Positions 43,870 to 53,021 of a DNA stretch of 64,000 nucleotides are shown here, one piece after another. Under the pieces are notes generated by a model. It saw only the letters and a list, made by a program, of their open reading frames with translations, made no database searches and was not told where the DNA came from. The DNA comes from Rossellomorea vietnamensis. Its GTDB lineage: Bacteria > Bacillota > Bacilli > Bacillales > Bacillaceae_B. Positions within the stretch are counted from its first letter, which is position 1. Each line of letters begins with the position of its first letter. The stretch lies in the NCBI RefSeq assembly GCF_008180615.1, contig NZ_VTEH01000019.1, forward strand, positions 34,343 through 98,342. The letters are read 5' to 3'. The position numbers were made by a program, and so were the translations under genes.

Positions 43870-44835
43870 ATGACAATAGTTCGACTTGGATATGTAGCGA
43901 TGAGTGTGCACCTTGAGAATGCATCACCATCCCAGACGATGACGTATAAACAGTTTTCTCAGCTGAAGGATCGGGAGGCAGGCCTGCGGAAGCTCGAACG
44001 GATTGCGGTGAGCAATCTGCAAAACTGCCTGAGGCTCCTTAAGCATAATCTGGCTCACGATATAAAATTTTTCAGGTTCAGCTCCAAACTTATTCCTCTT
44101 GCCAATCATCCGGAGTTGAAGGATTGGAAATTCATGAGGGCGCTGAAAGAACCATTGGGTGAATTGGGGGATTTTATTAAGGAACATCCCCAGCGGGTCG
44201 GGTTTCACCCTGATCACTTCGTCCTCCTCAACACAAATAATAAGGATACTTTGAAAAACACGCTGCAAACATTGAAGATTCATGAAGCATTGCTGAGAGG
44301 GATGGAAATTGATTCCAAGCACCGCTGTGTCCTTCATGTCGGAGGGGCATACGAGGATAAAGAACAGGCGTTAGAACAGTTCATCCATAATTGGGGATTG
44401 ACACCCGTTCCGCTTCAGGAAATGGTTATCCTCGAGAATGATGATACCGTCTTCACGCTTCACGATACTTTATATTTATGTGAAAAGCTTGGGATTCCAA
44501 TGGTCTTTGACTATCATCACCATCTTGCTCATCACGAAAAAGGCTGGGAAGAAGATTGGGAAAGGGTCGCCGGTACTTGGGAAAACTCGCCTCTCCCTGT
44601 GAAAATGCATATCTCGAGCCCCCGTTCTGAAAAGGAATTCAGGGCACATGCTGAATATATCGATCCTGTCATGTTCATGGATTTTATAAATGGGATTAAA
44701 GGTTCTGTCAGTGAAATTGACTGCATGATTGAAGCAAAAAAGAAGGATGATGCCTTATTTAAGCTGGTGGAGGATCTGAAAAGCCAGGAAGGACTCCGCT
44801 GGATTGATGGAGCTTCTTTTGAAATATTATCGTGA
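43870..44835 (+). CDS. uvsE: UV DNA damage endonuclease
   Basis: A 321-residue TIM-barrel endonuclease that nicks DNA 5' of UV photoproducts. It begins TIVRLGYVAMSVHLENASPSQTMTYKQF and contains HPQRVGFHPDHFVLLN, HVGGAYEDK, ENDDTVFTLHD and VFDYHHHLAHH, which supply the metal-binding His, Glu and Asp residues. Length matches the family (about 320). The ATG at 43870 follows GGCGGGTG; the frame starts earlier at 43834 in array-flanking sequence. Confidence 0.93.
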   Translation: MTIVRLGYVAMSVHLENASPSQTMTYKQFSQLKDREAGLRKLERIAVSNLQNCLRLLKHNLAHDIKFFRFSSKLIPLANHPELKDWKFMRALKEPLGELGDFIKEHPQRVGFHPDHFVLLNTNNKDTLKNTLQTLKIHEALLRGMEIDSKHRCVLHVGGAYEDKEQALEQFIHNWGLTPVPLQEMVILENDDTVFTLHDTLYLCEKLGIPMVFDYHHHLAHHEKGWEEDWERVAGTWENSPLPVKMHISSPRSEKEFRAHAEYIDPVMFMDFINGIKGSVSEIDCMIEAKKKDDALFKLVEDLKSQEGLRWIDGASFEILS

Positions 44836-44837
44836 AT

Positions 44838-44864
44838 TGAAACTTAAAAGCCTCTGCAATCGTA
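44838..44864 (+). promoter_or_regulatory. Sigma-W promoter of ydbST
   Basis: TGAAAC (44838-44843), 17 bases, CGTA (44861-44864), the pattern of sigma-W promoters (TGAAAC, 16-17, CGTA). ydbST is a sigma-W target in B. subtilis. Confidence 0.8.
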
Positions 44865-44903
44865 TACAATGGAGAAGGGAAGAAATCGATTGGAGGAAGA
44901 ACG

Positions 44904-45383
44904 ATGGTTAGTGAACCAAACACAAGAATTTCAGAAAAGGCACTTCCTGTATGGAGGTGGTCTGGTCTTTTGCATTCAGCTGCCGTCATCATCCTGGCGA
45001 TAGCGGTGGTTGTATTGGCAGTCATATTTGACTGGCGGATTTGGATACCGGCAGCGGCCGTTGCGGCTGCTATTGTATATACATATTTTTCTGCTTTTCT
45101 ATTACCGGTGATTCGTTGGAAAAGATGGCGTTACGAAGTGCGCGAGCAGGAAATTGAGCTTCAAAGAGGCGTCTTTTTTGTGAAAAGAACCTTAGTGCCT
45201 ATGGTAAGAGTTCAGCATGTTGATACTGTACAGGGTCCTTTGCTAAGGAAGTATGGCCTGGCGAGCATAACTATATCGACAGCTGCCACCACACACGAGA
45301 TACCAGCACTGGATATGTACGAGGCAGATGATCTCCGGAATTCCATTTCTTCATTGGCAAGGGTGGCTGAAGATGATGTCTGA
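44904..45383 (+). CDS. ydbS: PH-domain membrane protein YdbS
   Basis: A 159-residue protein with two membrane helices (about 25-65) and one bacterial PH domain of the DUF304/bPH2 type (about 75-150; YEVREQEIELQRGVFFVKRTLVPMVRVQHVDTVQGPL). YdbS and YdbT together confer resistance to some antimicrobial peptides in B. subtilis, as sigma-W-controlled envelope proteins. ATG at 44904 follows TTGGAGGAAG. It overlaps the start of ydbT. Confidence 0.9.
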   Translation: MVSEPNTRISEKALPVWRWSGLLHSAAVIILAIAVVVLAVIFDWRIWIPAAAVAAAIVYTYFSAFLLPVIRWKRWRYEVREQEIELQRGVFFVKRTLVPMVRVQHVDTVQGPLLRKYGLASITISTAATTHEIPALDMYEADDLRNSISSLARVAEDDV

Positions 45384-46839
45384 AAAAAAGAAGCTTCACC
45401 CGATTTCCGCAGTCGCAAACTTTCTTAAACAGCTCAAAGAACTTATTATTCCGTTTGTATTCCTTGTTTTTATCAACAGAGGAGAAAGTGCGGACGGCAT
45501 TTGGGGCTGGCTTCCGTTCATCATCGGGGCGGCCATCCTGGTCGTTCTGCTCATCGCAGGCATTATCAAGTGGCTCCGTTTTGCCTACTGGCTCGAAGAC
45601 GGAGAGCTCAGGATTGAATATGGATTGTTCGTTAAGAAAAAGAGATATATTCCATTTGAAAGAATCCAAAGTCTGAATCTGACAGAAGGAATCCTGCAAA
45701 GGCCGTTCGGGCTTGTGAAGGTAAAAGTTGAAACAGCCGGATCTACTGATATGAAGCAGGCTGAAGCTGAGCTGACTGCAATCAGCAAAGCGGAGGCTGG
45801 AGAACTGCAGAGAATTATAAATGAAGCGAAAACTGCGAAAAGAAACAAAGTGGCAGAAGAAGAAAATGAGGTTGTCCAGGAATCTGGAGAAGTGATTTTT
45901 AAGATGACATTCAGAGATTTGCTGCTGATGGGGACTACATCCGGAGGAGCCGGGGTAGTCATATCCGGTGTGCTTATCTTTCTATCTCAATTTGATGAAC
46001 TTATTCCATATGAGAGAGTTTTTAATGAGGTGGAACAGTTTGTCCGCAGCGGCGTGCTGCTAGTAACGTTTGTCGTGATTGCCGGACTTCTTATAGCGTG
46101 GGTTGCAGCAATTATCGGGACTCTGATTGTGTATGCTGATTTCACTGTAAAAAAACAAGGAGATGACCTCATCATCACAAGGGGCTTAATGGAGAAAAAG
46201 CAAATGACTGTACCGCTCAATAGAATCCAGGGTGTCAGGATGGAAGAGAATATCCTGAGGCAGCCACTGGGCTTTGCAACAGTAAAAATAGAGAGCGCCG
46301 GCGGATCGATTTTGGAAAAGGAAAGCAGCACTATTCAAATTCTGCCCATGGTAAAAAAGCGGAGGGTAGCGGAAATCATGAAAGATGTCCTCCCTGAATA
46401 CAACTTTACCGTCGACTTAATGCCGGTTCCAAAAAGATCATTGAAAAGATATTTATTCAGGGAAAGTTTGCTCGTGTCAGCAGCTGTCATCGGGCTGTCC
46501 ATCGCCTTTTGGCCGCTCGGTCTCTGGTCCTTGCTGCTATACCTTCCATTTTGGCTGTTTGGCTATTCCAAATACAGAAGTGCAGGCTGGAATATCAATG
46601 ACACGCAGCTCACCTTAAGGCACCGTTTTATTGAAAAGAATACACTGTTCATGAAAAAATACCGTATTCAATCTTTAGAAACCACCCAAAATATCTTTCA
46701 GGGGAAAAAAGAACTGGCAAATATCAAGGCCATCGTAAAATCAGGCGAAGCCGGGGCAGCCGGGAAGGTCATTGATCTTGATGATGAAAGTGTGAGGAGC
46801 ATCTATCAATGGTATTATCCGGAGAAGCAGAGTCTTTAA
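45373..46839 (+). CDS. ydbT: PH-domain membrane protein YdbT
   Basis: A 488-residue membrane protein with three bPH2 repeats, each introduced by a phrase such as LRIEYGLFVKKKRYIPFERIQSLNLTEG, DDLIITRGLMEKKQMTVPLNRIQGV and DTQLTLRHRFIEKNTLFMKKYRIQSLE, separated by pairs of membrane helices. It is the partner of YdbS. The start overlaps the YdbS stop (ATGATGTCTGA), two possible ATGs at 45373 and 45376 after GGGTGGC. Translation is likely coupled. Confidence 0.9.
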   Translation: MMSEKKKLHPISAVANFLKQLKELIIPFVFLVFINRGESADGIWGWLPFIIGAAILVVLLIAGIIKWLRFAYWLEDGELRIEYGLFVKKKRYIPFERIQSLNLTEGILQRPFGLVKVKVETAGSTDMKQAEAELTAISKAEAGELQRIINEAKTAKRNKVAEEENEVVQESGEVIFKMTFRDLLLMGTTSGGAGVVISGVLIFLSQFDELIPYERVFNEVEQFVRSGVLLVTFVVIAGLLIAWVAAIIGTLIVYADFTVKKQGDDLIITRGLMEKKQMTVPLNRIQGVRMEENILRQPLGFATVKIESAGGSILEKESSTIQILPMVKKRRVAEIMKDVLPEYNFTVDLMPVPKRSLKRYLFRESLLVSAAVIGLSIAFWPLGLWSLLLYLPFWLFGYSKYRSAGWNINDTQLTLRHRFIEKNTLFMKKYRIQSLETTQNIFQGKKELANIKAIVKSGEAGAAGKVIDLDDESVRSIYQWYYPEKQSL

Positions 46840-46920
46840 GAAAGCTGCAGGTTAAGGCTGGACCCAGACGCCGAGCAGCCTTAGCGATGTGATCTGCCTT
46901 TTGGCTTATCCTGGTAAATA

Positions 46921-46968
46921 AGAACGGCATCCACTTGGGAAAGATTCCGGTGGATGCCGTTTCTTTTA
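46921..46968 (+). terminator. Terminator of ydbST
   Basis: AACGGCATCCAC / GTGGATGCCGTT around 15 bases, then TTCTTTT. Confidence 0.8.
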
Positions 46969-46984
46969 TAATATGCCGTGCTGT

Positions 46985-47465
46985 TGAACGATCGTTTTAA
47001 CAGCATCAAATTCCTTTTAGTGAGATTTGATGAAGTATAAAGGGAATTTTAACAGCACCAAATTCCTTTTTATGAGATTTGATGATGTATAACCGGATTT
47101 TTAACAGCATCACCCTGCTCTTAATGAGATTTGATGATGTATAAAGGGACTTTTAACAGCACAAAATTCCTTTTTATGAGATTTGATGATGTATAACCGG
47201 ATTTTTAACAGCATCAACTTGTGATTTATTAGATTTGATGATGAATAACCGAGCTTTTAACAGCATCAAATTCCTTTTGGTGATATTTCATGCAGTATAA
47301 CCAGACTTTTAACAGCATCACCCTGCTCTTAATGAGATCTGATGATGTATAACCGGATTTTTAACAGCATCAACTCGTGATTTATTAGATTTGATGATGT
47401 ATAGCAGAGCTTTTAACAGCATCAAATGTCTTCTTGTGAGATCTCATGCTGTAAAACCGGCCTCG
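46985..47465. repeat. Tandem array I: nine units of exactly 52 bp
   Basis: CAGCATC (or CAGCACC, CAGCACA) at 47001, 47053, 47105, 47157, 47209, 47261, 47313, 47365 and 47417, every interval 52. Each unit pairs CATCAAAT with ATTTGATG about 25 bases away. The array fills a convergent gap between ydbT and the rhomboid gene. Confidence 0.93.
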
Positions 47466-47480
47466 ATGGGCTCCTGCAGC

Positions 47481-48083
47481 CTAATACCGATTTTTGACCA
47501 TAAAAGGAAGCAGCAGCCATGAGATGGTGATCCCTGCAAGCAGGCCGAATAGATGGGCGGTAATATTGATGTTCGACTGAAAGAAAGTCATGACCAGCCC
47601 GATGACAACTATCGGAATGATGACTTGTTTATTTTGCTGTGATATAAGGTGTTTATGGAACAGGGCCATTCCGACGTAAATGCCGAACAATCCGAATATC
47701 GCTCCCGAAGCGCCAACATGATTATAGGTGAGCGGCTTTAACAAATAGGTGGCGGCATTGGCGATGATGCCGCAGCTAAGATAAACTAGGGTAAACTTTA
47801 CTTTTCCCAGCATTCTTTCCAGTGGAGGAGCGAAAAGGATAAGTGAAAAAGAGTTGAATAAAAGGTGGGCAAACCCTAAATGAACAAAAATGGGAGTGAT
47901 CAGCCTCCACCATTCTCCGTTGAATATTAACAGGTTGATTCCGGCGAGATGTTCATACACCCAAATCTGGGGAAGAAATGGAATCAGGGTCACACTGAAT
48001 AATAGCAGGTGAATGAGTATGATAAGAGATACTATTGGATAAAGACGGATGAATTGAGAAAAACTTTCTGTCCGGATAAACAT
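47481..48083 (-). CDS. ydcA: Rhomboid-family intramembrane protease
   Basis: A 200-residue six-helix protein. The catalytic serine is in GASGAIFGLFG and the histidine in NITAHLFGLLAG; the HLGFAHLLFNSFSLILF segment gives the supporting His-x3-Asn of helix 2. It would cleave membrane proteins within the bilayer; substrates are unknown. The position between ydbT and acpS agrees with B. subtilis ydcA. ATG at 48083 follows AAGGAGGCA. Confidence 0.9.
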   Translation of the reverse strand: MFIRTESFSQFIRLYPIVSLIILIHLLLFSVTLIPFLPQIWVYEHLAGINLLIFNGEWWRLITPIFVHLGFAHLLFNSFSLILFAPPLERMLGKVKFTLVYLSCGIIANAATYLLKPLTYNHVGASGAIFGLFGIYVGMALFHKHLISQQNKQVIIPIVVIGLVMTFFQSNINITAHLFGLLAGITISWLLLPFMVKNRY

Positions 48084-48254
48084 ACATTGCCTCCTTTAAT
48101 AAGCTTATGTTCAGATGGGCATCTTTCCATACATGATTACCATTCTACATGGTGGAGCGGTAAGTGTGTAGTCTGATGTGCAGTAAGGATTCAAGAGGGA
48201 AACTTGTACTAATACTATGTTCGTCAAGATAAAAATAGAATGCGGGGGATTTAG

Positions 48255-48608
48255 ATGATCAGCGGAATCGGCCTGGATATTGTGGAAATCAAAAGAATTG
48301 CAAAGCTTGTCGAGAGGCAGCCAAAATTCATAAAAAGGATTTTAACGGCGGCGGAGATTGATCATTACGCCTCCTTATCTGGAGAGCGGCGGAATGAATT
48401 TCTCGCCGGCAGGTTTGCCGCCAAAGAAGCGTTCGCCAAGGCATGTGGTACTGGAATCGGATCAGACCTTTCTTTTACGGATATTGAAGTTAGAAAAGAC
48501 TCACGGGGCAAGCCGTATATTGCGCTTCCTGTTGAGAAGGGTGTGCATCTTTCTATTACGCACAGCCGCGACTTTGCTGCTGCGCAGGTTATTATTGAAG
48601 AGGTGTAA
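48255..48608 (+). CDS. acpS: Holo-acyl carrier protein synthase
   Basis: A 117-residue enzyme that transfers 4'-phosphopantetheine from CoA to a serine of acyl carrier protein. GIGLDIVEIKRI holds the magnesium-binding Asp and FLAGRFAAKEAFAKACGTGIG the conserved Glu and Lys; the end (SITHSRDFAAAQVIIEE) completes the fold. It forms trimers. ATG at 48255 follows GGGGGAT. It is followed by array K. Confidence 0.95.
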   Translation: MISGIGLDIVEIKRIAKLVERQPKFIKRILTAAEIDHYASLSGERRNEFLAGRFAAKEAFAKACGTGIGSDLSFTDIEVRKDSRGKPYIALPVEKGVHLSITHSRDFAAAQVIIEEV

Positions 48609-48654
48609 ATATCGCTTTTCAAAATGGGATGACCTCATTTGGTTATAGGGTTCC

Positions 48655-49085
48655 GGTTGAGACCGTTTGGGAGAGCGTTGTGCCTTGAATTGGTCTCAAG
48701 GATCGGTTTAGAGACCACTTCGGAGAGTGTTGTGCCCTGAATAGTTCTCAAAGATCGGTGAAGAGACCACTTCGGAGTGAGCTGATCCTTGTACTGGTCT
48801 CAAGAATCGGTGAAGAGACCACTTCGGGGTGAGTTGGGGCCTGAGTAGGTCTCAAGAGGCGGTGAAGAGACCACTTCGGAGAGTGTTGTGCCCTGAATAG
48901 GTCTCAAAGATCGGTGTAGAGACCACTTCAGAGTGTTTGTGTCGTGAATTGGCTCAAGGTGAGGTTTAGAGACCACTTCAGAGTGTGCTGTCCCTTGAAG
49001 TGGCACTCAAAACTCAGTTTAGAGACCACGTCCTAGTGCGATGACTGAACTGGCCTCAAGGGTCATTATAGAGACCCCTTCAGCC
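48655..49085. repeat. Tandem array K: nine units of about 52 bp
   Basis: GAGACC at 48658, 48711, 48763, 48815, 48867, 48919, 48969, 49022 and 49071: intervals 53, 52, 52, 52, 52, 50, 53, 49. Each unit also carries GGTCTC, so the same word pair as array C is used with an unrelated body sequence (CACTTCGGAGAGTG...). The later units are more diverged. The remaining part up to 49490 has no gene that I can support. Confidence 0.9.
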
Positions 49086-49490
49086 TGCGCAAACCAAGCA
49101 CTTCTTTCATCAAGAGGACTCAAGAATCCTCTAGTCCTCTTATTAAGATTCCATTGGGTATTGAGCCTTCCTAAGCCATCTGTCCATCGAAATCACAACT
49201 TCTTCTTACCGAGCTCCTCATCGAATAACTTCCTATGGAATATCCAAATCAATTAACTTCTGCTCTCATTAAATTTTCCTGGCTTGTCATCTTTCCTAGC
49301 ATAAACGCCAAGGTTGTCTCATATATTCATAGTGCAATAGGAGAGACAAGGCCAGCCGGCAAAAGGATTGCTGTTCCTAGAAGGAATTTGGACGGCGGAT
49401 GGTGAGCGGCTTGAATGGGAACAGTTCATTCTTGCTGTCTGGTTTTCCCCTCTCTCAAATACGTTAACTGAGATAAAAGGGGTTGAAAGG

Positions 49491-50507
49491 ATGAAAAAGA
49501 AGTTAGTGGTTTTGGTTGCAGCGTTGATGGCGATAGTAATGCTTGCAGCTTGCGGAGCTAAGTCGCAAGAAGATGTTCTTAAGGATTTGACTGCCAAAGC
49601 GGAAGATATGAAGGGATATAAAGCGAAAGCCAAGATGACTCTTCAAGTCGGCGATGAGCCGCAAACCTATGAGGTGGATATTTGGCATAATGATCCTAAT
49701 TATTACCGCGTAAATTTATCTAATCCTGCAAAAGAACAAAGCCAGATGATCTTGCGCAATGATGAAGGTGTTTTCGTATTGACGCCTGCATTGAACAAAA
49801 GCTTCCGGTTTGAAAGCGATTGGCCGAACAACAGCAGCCAGGCTTATCTTTTTGAATCATTAGTGCAGGATATTGAAAAAGACAAAGAAGCCAAGTTCAC
49901 TGAAACGAAGAGCCATTATGTATTTGAAACAGCTACAAGGTATCAAAACAGCCAGATGCTTCCTGTCCAGGAAATCAGCTTTAACAAGAAGGATCTGACG
50001 CCGGCATCTGTAAAAGTGATGGATGCAGACCGCAATGCGCTTGTGACAGTTGAGTTTTCTGAAATGGACACAAAAGCGGCGTTTGATAAAAACGACTTTG
50101 ATATGAAGAAAAATATGACTGGAGCTCAGCTGGAGATGCCTGTAACGGCCAGTGTGGGAGACAGTGAATTCTCCGTCAACTATCCGCTTGCAGCTGCTGA
50201 AAAAGGGGCAGAGCTTGTTGAGGAAAAAGAAGTGAAGACGGAAGATGGAAAACGTGTAGTCCTCACCTATGATGGTGAAAAATCATTTACCCTGGTACAA
50301 GAGAAATCAACAGTCGTTCCGGCTGTGACGGTCTCCACGACGGTAAACGGAGAGATCCAGGATCTTGGATTTACGGTTGCTGCTATGACAGACCGCTCTA
50401 TTACCTGGACGTATGATGGCGTTGATTATATGCTTGCTTCCAATGATTTGACTCCGGAAGAGATGACGGAAATTGCACAATCTGTTCAAGGGTCAATGGT
50501 GAAATAA
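49491..50507 (+). CDS. ydcC: Outer-membrane LolA-like lipoprotein YdcC
   Basis: A 338-residue lipoprotein: signal peptide and lipobox LAAC near residue 21 after KKKLVVLVAALMAIVML, followed by a LolA-like incomplete barrel (KAEDMKGYKAKAKMTLQVGDEPQTYEVDIWHNDPNYYRVNL). B. subtilis YdcC is made in the mother cell during sporulation under sigma-E. It probably sits on the outer face of the membrane, function unclear. ATG at 49491 follows GGTTGAAAGG; the frame runs upstream to 49368 without support. Confidence 0.88.
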   Translation: MKKKLVVLVAALMAIVMLAACGAKSQEDVLKDLTAKAEDMKGYKAKAKMTLQVGDEPQTYEVDIWHNDPNYYRVNLSNPAKEQSQMILRNDEGVFVLTPALNKSFRFESDWPNNSSQAYLFESLVQDIEKDKEAKFTETKSHYVFETATRYQNSQMLPVQEISFNKKDLTPASVKVMDADRNALVTVEFSEMDTKAAFDKNDFDMKKNMTGAQLEMPVTASVGDSEFSVNYPLAAAEKGAELVEEKEVKTEDGKRVVLTYDGEKSFTLVQEKSTVVPAVTVSTTVNGEIQDLGFTVAAMTDRSITWTYDGVDYMLASNDLTPEEMTEIAQSVQGSMVK

Positions 50508-50510
50508 TTT

Positions 50511-50548
50511 TTCAAGGAGCTGCTCTAATAGGGCGGCTCCTATTTTAT
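50511..50548 (+). terminator. Hairpin after ydcC
   Basis: AGGAGCTGC / GCGGCTCCT, then TATTTTA. Confidence 0.65.
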
Positions 50549-50710
50549 GGTGAGTATGAGCGGTGTAAACTTAGCCTCATTACGTCGTCTGGTGATTATT
50601 TATAAATTTAATAACATCGTCATTATTCATCTGAAGTACCCTTTGAAGCAAGATTGGTTAAAGAGAAAATCGTTGTATCCGAAAGCAGCAATCTAAACGG
50701 ATTCTGCCAG

Positions 50711-50899
50711 TTTTTAAAAAGGCGCTTTTCGAAGACTTTGTTGCTATTTGATACTAATTCCGAAGAAATATCAACCTGAAGAAGGAAAAAATACGGTAAA
50801 TACCGAAAAGAAAAGAGCTGCTCTTTCCCGATAACAGATAAAACTCTTAGTATCCGGGGTGCGAAAGCAACAATATATGCGAAAACAGCCTTTTAAAAA
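50711..50899. repeat. MITE-like inverted-repeat element, copy 2
   Basis: The left end TTTTTAAAAAGGC, then TTTTCGAAGACTTTGTTGCT; the right end on the other strand TTTTTAAAAGGC, then TTTTCGCATATATTGTTGCT. GGATTCTG occurs near both sides (50699-50706 and 50900-50907), four bases away from the left end, a possible direct repeat. It lies in the gap 50508-51199 upstream of alr. Confidence 0.65.
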
Positions 50900-51199
50900 G
50901 GATTCTGGACTGATAATTAATCTTTTATAGCTGTCCATAATGAAGCTGTTTCTTGTGGAAATTGAATTCTTTTTAGGCTGCCGTTAGATAAATCAGTTTG
51001 CTATTTGATATAATTTTTAATCATAATGTTTTTTATCAATAGTTTTCCGGCAAGCGCCAGGCTTTCAAAGGTTGAGAAACTGGCGGTTTTCGGAGGCGGA
51101 AAGGAAAGCAGGCTATGGCAGCTGTGTCAGCCTTAATAATCAAGTTTAAATGATACCGGAATGCCTGCAGTTTTTTCACAGGAAGAGGAAGTGAATTCA

Positions 51200-52384
51200 G
51201 TGATAGCTCAAACCCGTTTTTTCAGAGATACTTGGGTGGAAATTGATTTAGATAATTTATATAAAAATGTTCAAAACATCAGACGGCACTTACCGAAGGA
51301 TGTCACCATGTTCGCGGTAGTTAAAGCCAATGCATACGGACACGGAGATGTCCAGACAGCCCGGACTGCATTGAAAGCAGGAGCCGGCGGACTTGCTGTG
51401 GCGTTTTTAGATGAAGCCATCTCGCTTCGGGAACACGGAATTGATGCCCCGATCCTGGTGCTTGGTGCCACAAGGGCGGAGGATGCATACTTGGCATTAA
51501 CGCATAGAATTTCGCTGACTGTTTTTGATTTTGAGTGGCTTCAATCAGCAAAAGAGTGCCTGTTGAACGAAGAGGGAATGCTGAACCTGCACATTAAGTG
51601 TGATACCGGGATGGGCCGCATCGGGGTGAGGACTCCTGAAGAACTCAAGGAAATTGAAAAGTTCATCAGGAGGGGAGATAAATTCCGGCTTGAAGGGGTA
51701 TTCACCCATTTTGCTACGGCTGATGAGTTGGACAGGCAGTATTTTGACAGGCAGTTGACGGCCTTCAAAGAAATGATAGCCGTTCTGTCCGAGAGGCCCC
51801 GTTATATACACAGTTCAAATAGCGCAGCAACGCTTTCTCATCCGGAATCTCATTTCAATGCTGTCAGGGCAGGGATAGCTATGTATGGACTTTCGCCGTC
51901 GCAGGAAATGAAAAAAATTCTGCCGTTTCCATTGGAACAAGTCTTCTCCCTTCACTCAAGGGTTGTCCAGGTGAAAGAATTGCAACCCGGTGAAAAGGTC
52001 AGCTATGGCGCCACTTATGAAACAGAAAGAAATGAATGGATCGGGACCCTGCCAATAGGCTATGCAGACGGCTGGTTAAGGAGGCTTCAAGGGCAGGAAG
52101 TGCTGGTAGAGGGGGAACGTGTCCCGATTGTAGGGCGTATCTGCATGGATCAGTGCATGATCAGCCTTCCTGCTGAACTTAAGCCCGGAACAAAGGTGAC
52201 CCTGATTGGAAGGCAGGGGGATGATCTTATATCAATGGATGAGATTGCGGACAAAATGGAGACCATCAATTACGAAGTGCCCTGCATCATTTCCAACCGC
52301 GTTCCAAGGATTTATCTTAAGGACGGCGCTCCTGTGGAAGTATCCAATCAGCTGCTTTCAACCAGCGGGTTTTATAAAAGATAA
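51200..52384 (+). CDS. alr: Alanine racemase
   Basis: A 394-residue PLP enzyme converting L- to D-alanine for peptidoglycan. The PLP lysine is in VVKANAYGHG (about residue 40), FTHFATADE and HSSNSAA line the barrel, and GYADGWLR with GRICMDQCMI holds the second-subunit tyrosine region. GTG at 51200 is preferred because GGAAGAGGAAG lies before it; the frame is open from ATG 51161, without a ribosome-binding site. Downstream order ndoAI-ndoA as in B. subtilis (alr = ydcD neighbour). Confidence 0.95.
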   Translation: MIAQTRFFRDTWVEIDLDNLYKNVQNIRRHLPKDVTMFAVVKANAYGHGDVQTARTALKAGAGGLAVAFLDEAISLREHGIDAPILVLGATRAEDAYLALTHRISLTVFDFEWLQSAKECLLNEEGMLNLHIKCDTGMGRIGVRTPEELKEIEKFIRRGDKFRLEGVFTHFATADELDRQYFDRQLTAFKEMIAVLSERPRYIHSSNSAATLSHPESHFNAVRAGIAMYGLSPSQEMKKILPFPLEQVFSLHSRVVQVKELQPGEKVSYGATYETERNEWIGTLPIGYADGWLRRLQGQEVLVEGERVPIVGRICMDQCMISLPAELKPGTKVTLIGRQGDDLISMDEIADKMETINYEVPCIISNRVPRIYLKDGAPVEVSNQLLSTSGFYKR

Positions 52385-52735
52385 GGCGGCCGCGGCTGCT
52401 TTTCCTTCACTTATTGTCCTTCTGTTGTTCGTAAACGATACTTCAGCCTGAATCAAATTCTGCCTTTCTGATGCATCGAAAGGAGAGCGGCCTGCCGAGG
52501 CCCCGCTGAGCGGTGAACCAAATTTATTCAAACGCGTTATTTGAAAGAGCTGCCCAGAATCAAGTTCAATTCCATAAGATTGAGGAAGATCAGGTAAAAG
52601 ATGCATAATTCTCCAAGGGATAAGCCGATAATAGAGAAGGATTTTATTTATGTCTTTTATCTTGAGGCAATTGATGATATGATAGTCATGGTAGTAAAAC
52701 GAAACGGTTTATAGTGATTGGTGGAGGTGTGGTTT
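52385..52735. other. Gap between alr and ndoAI
   Basis: A 350-base gap without gene. It probably carries the promoter of the toxin-antitoxin pair near its end, where TTGATGATATGAT and GATTGGTGGAGG occur; no definite -35/-10 pair was set. Confidence 0.35.
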
Positions 52736-53017
52736 GTGTCGGATTCCAGCACAACAACAGAAATCTTAATTCGCTTACCGCAACAGCTCGTTACAGAATT
52801 AGACGGCTTTGCAGAACAAGAAAATGTAAATCGCAATGAGTATATCTATCGTGCGACTAAAATGTATCTACGTGAACGGAAGAAGCGCCAAATCCGCGAA
52901 ACAATGAGACGTGGATATATGGAAATGGCAAAGATCAATCTTGCCATTGCTTCTGAAGCCATCCAGGCAGAATATGAGGCAGAGCATACAGTCGAACGTT
53001 TAGTGAGTGGAGGCTAA
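52736..53017 (+). CDS. ndoAI: Antitoxin EndoAI, MazE-like
   Basis: A 93-residue antitoxin. The N-terminal ribbon-helix-helix (TTTEILIRLPQQLVTELDGFAEQENVNRNEYIYRATKMYL) binds DNA, and the C-terminal helix (AEYEAEHTVERLVSGG) wraps the toxin. It neutralises NdoA and represses the operon. GTG at 52736 follows GGTGGAGGTG. The stop is followed four bases later by ndoA. Confidence 0.94.
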   Translation: MSDSSTTTEILIRLPQQLVTELDGFAEQENVNRNEYIYRATKMYLRERKKRQIRETMRRGYMEMAKINLAIASEAIQAEYEAEHTVERLVSGG

Positions 53018-53021
53018 GCCT

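Noticed and set aside
43545..43916. 123-residue frame with ADKS heptads
   Set aside because: Starts inside an array-A copy, overlaps the uvsE start and lacks a ribosome-binding site.
331..49085. The regular arrays as CRISPR loci
   Set aside because: Whole units, not only a 25-36-base repeat, are alike; there are no unique spacers and no cas genes in the window.
49041..49256. 71-residue frame after array K
   Set aside because: No ribosome-binding site, begins within the last diverged unit and resembles nothing known.
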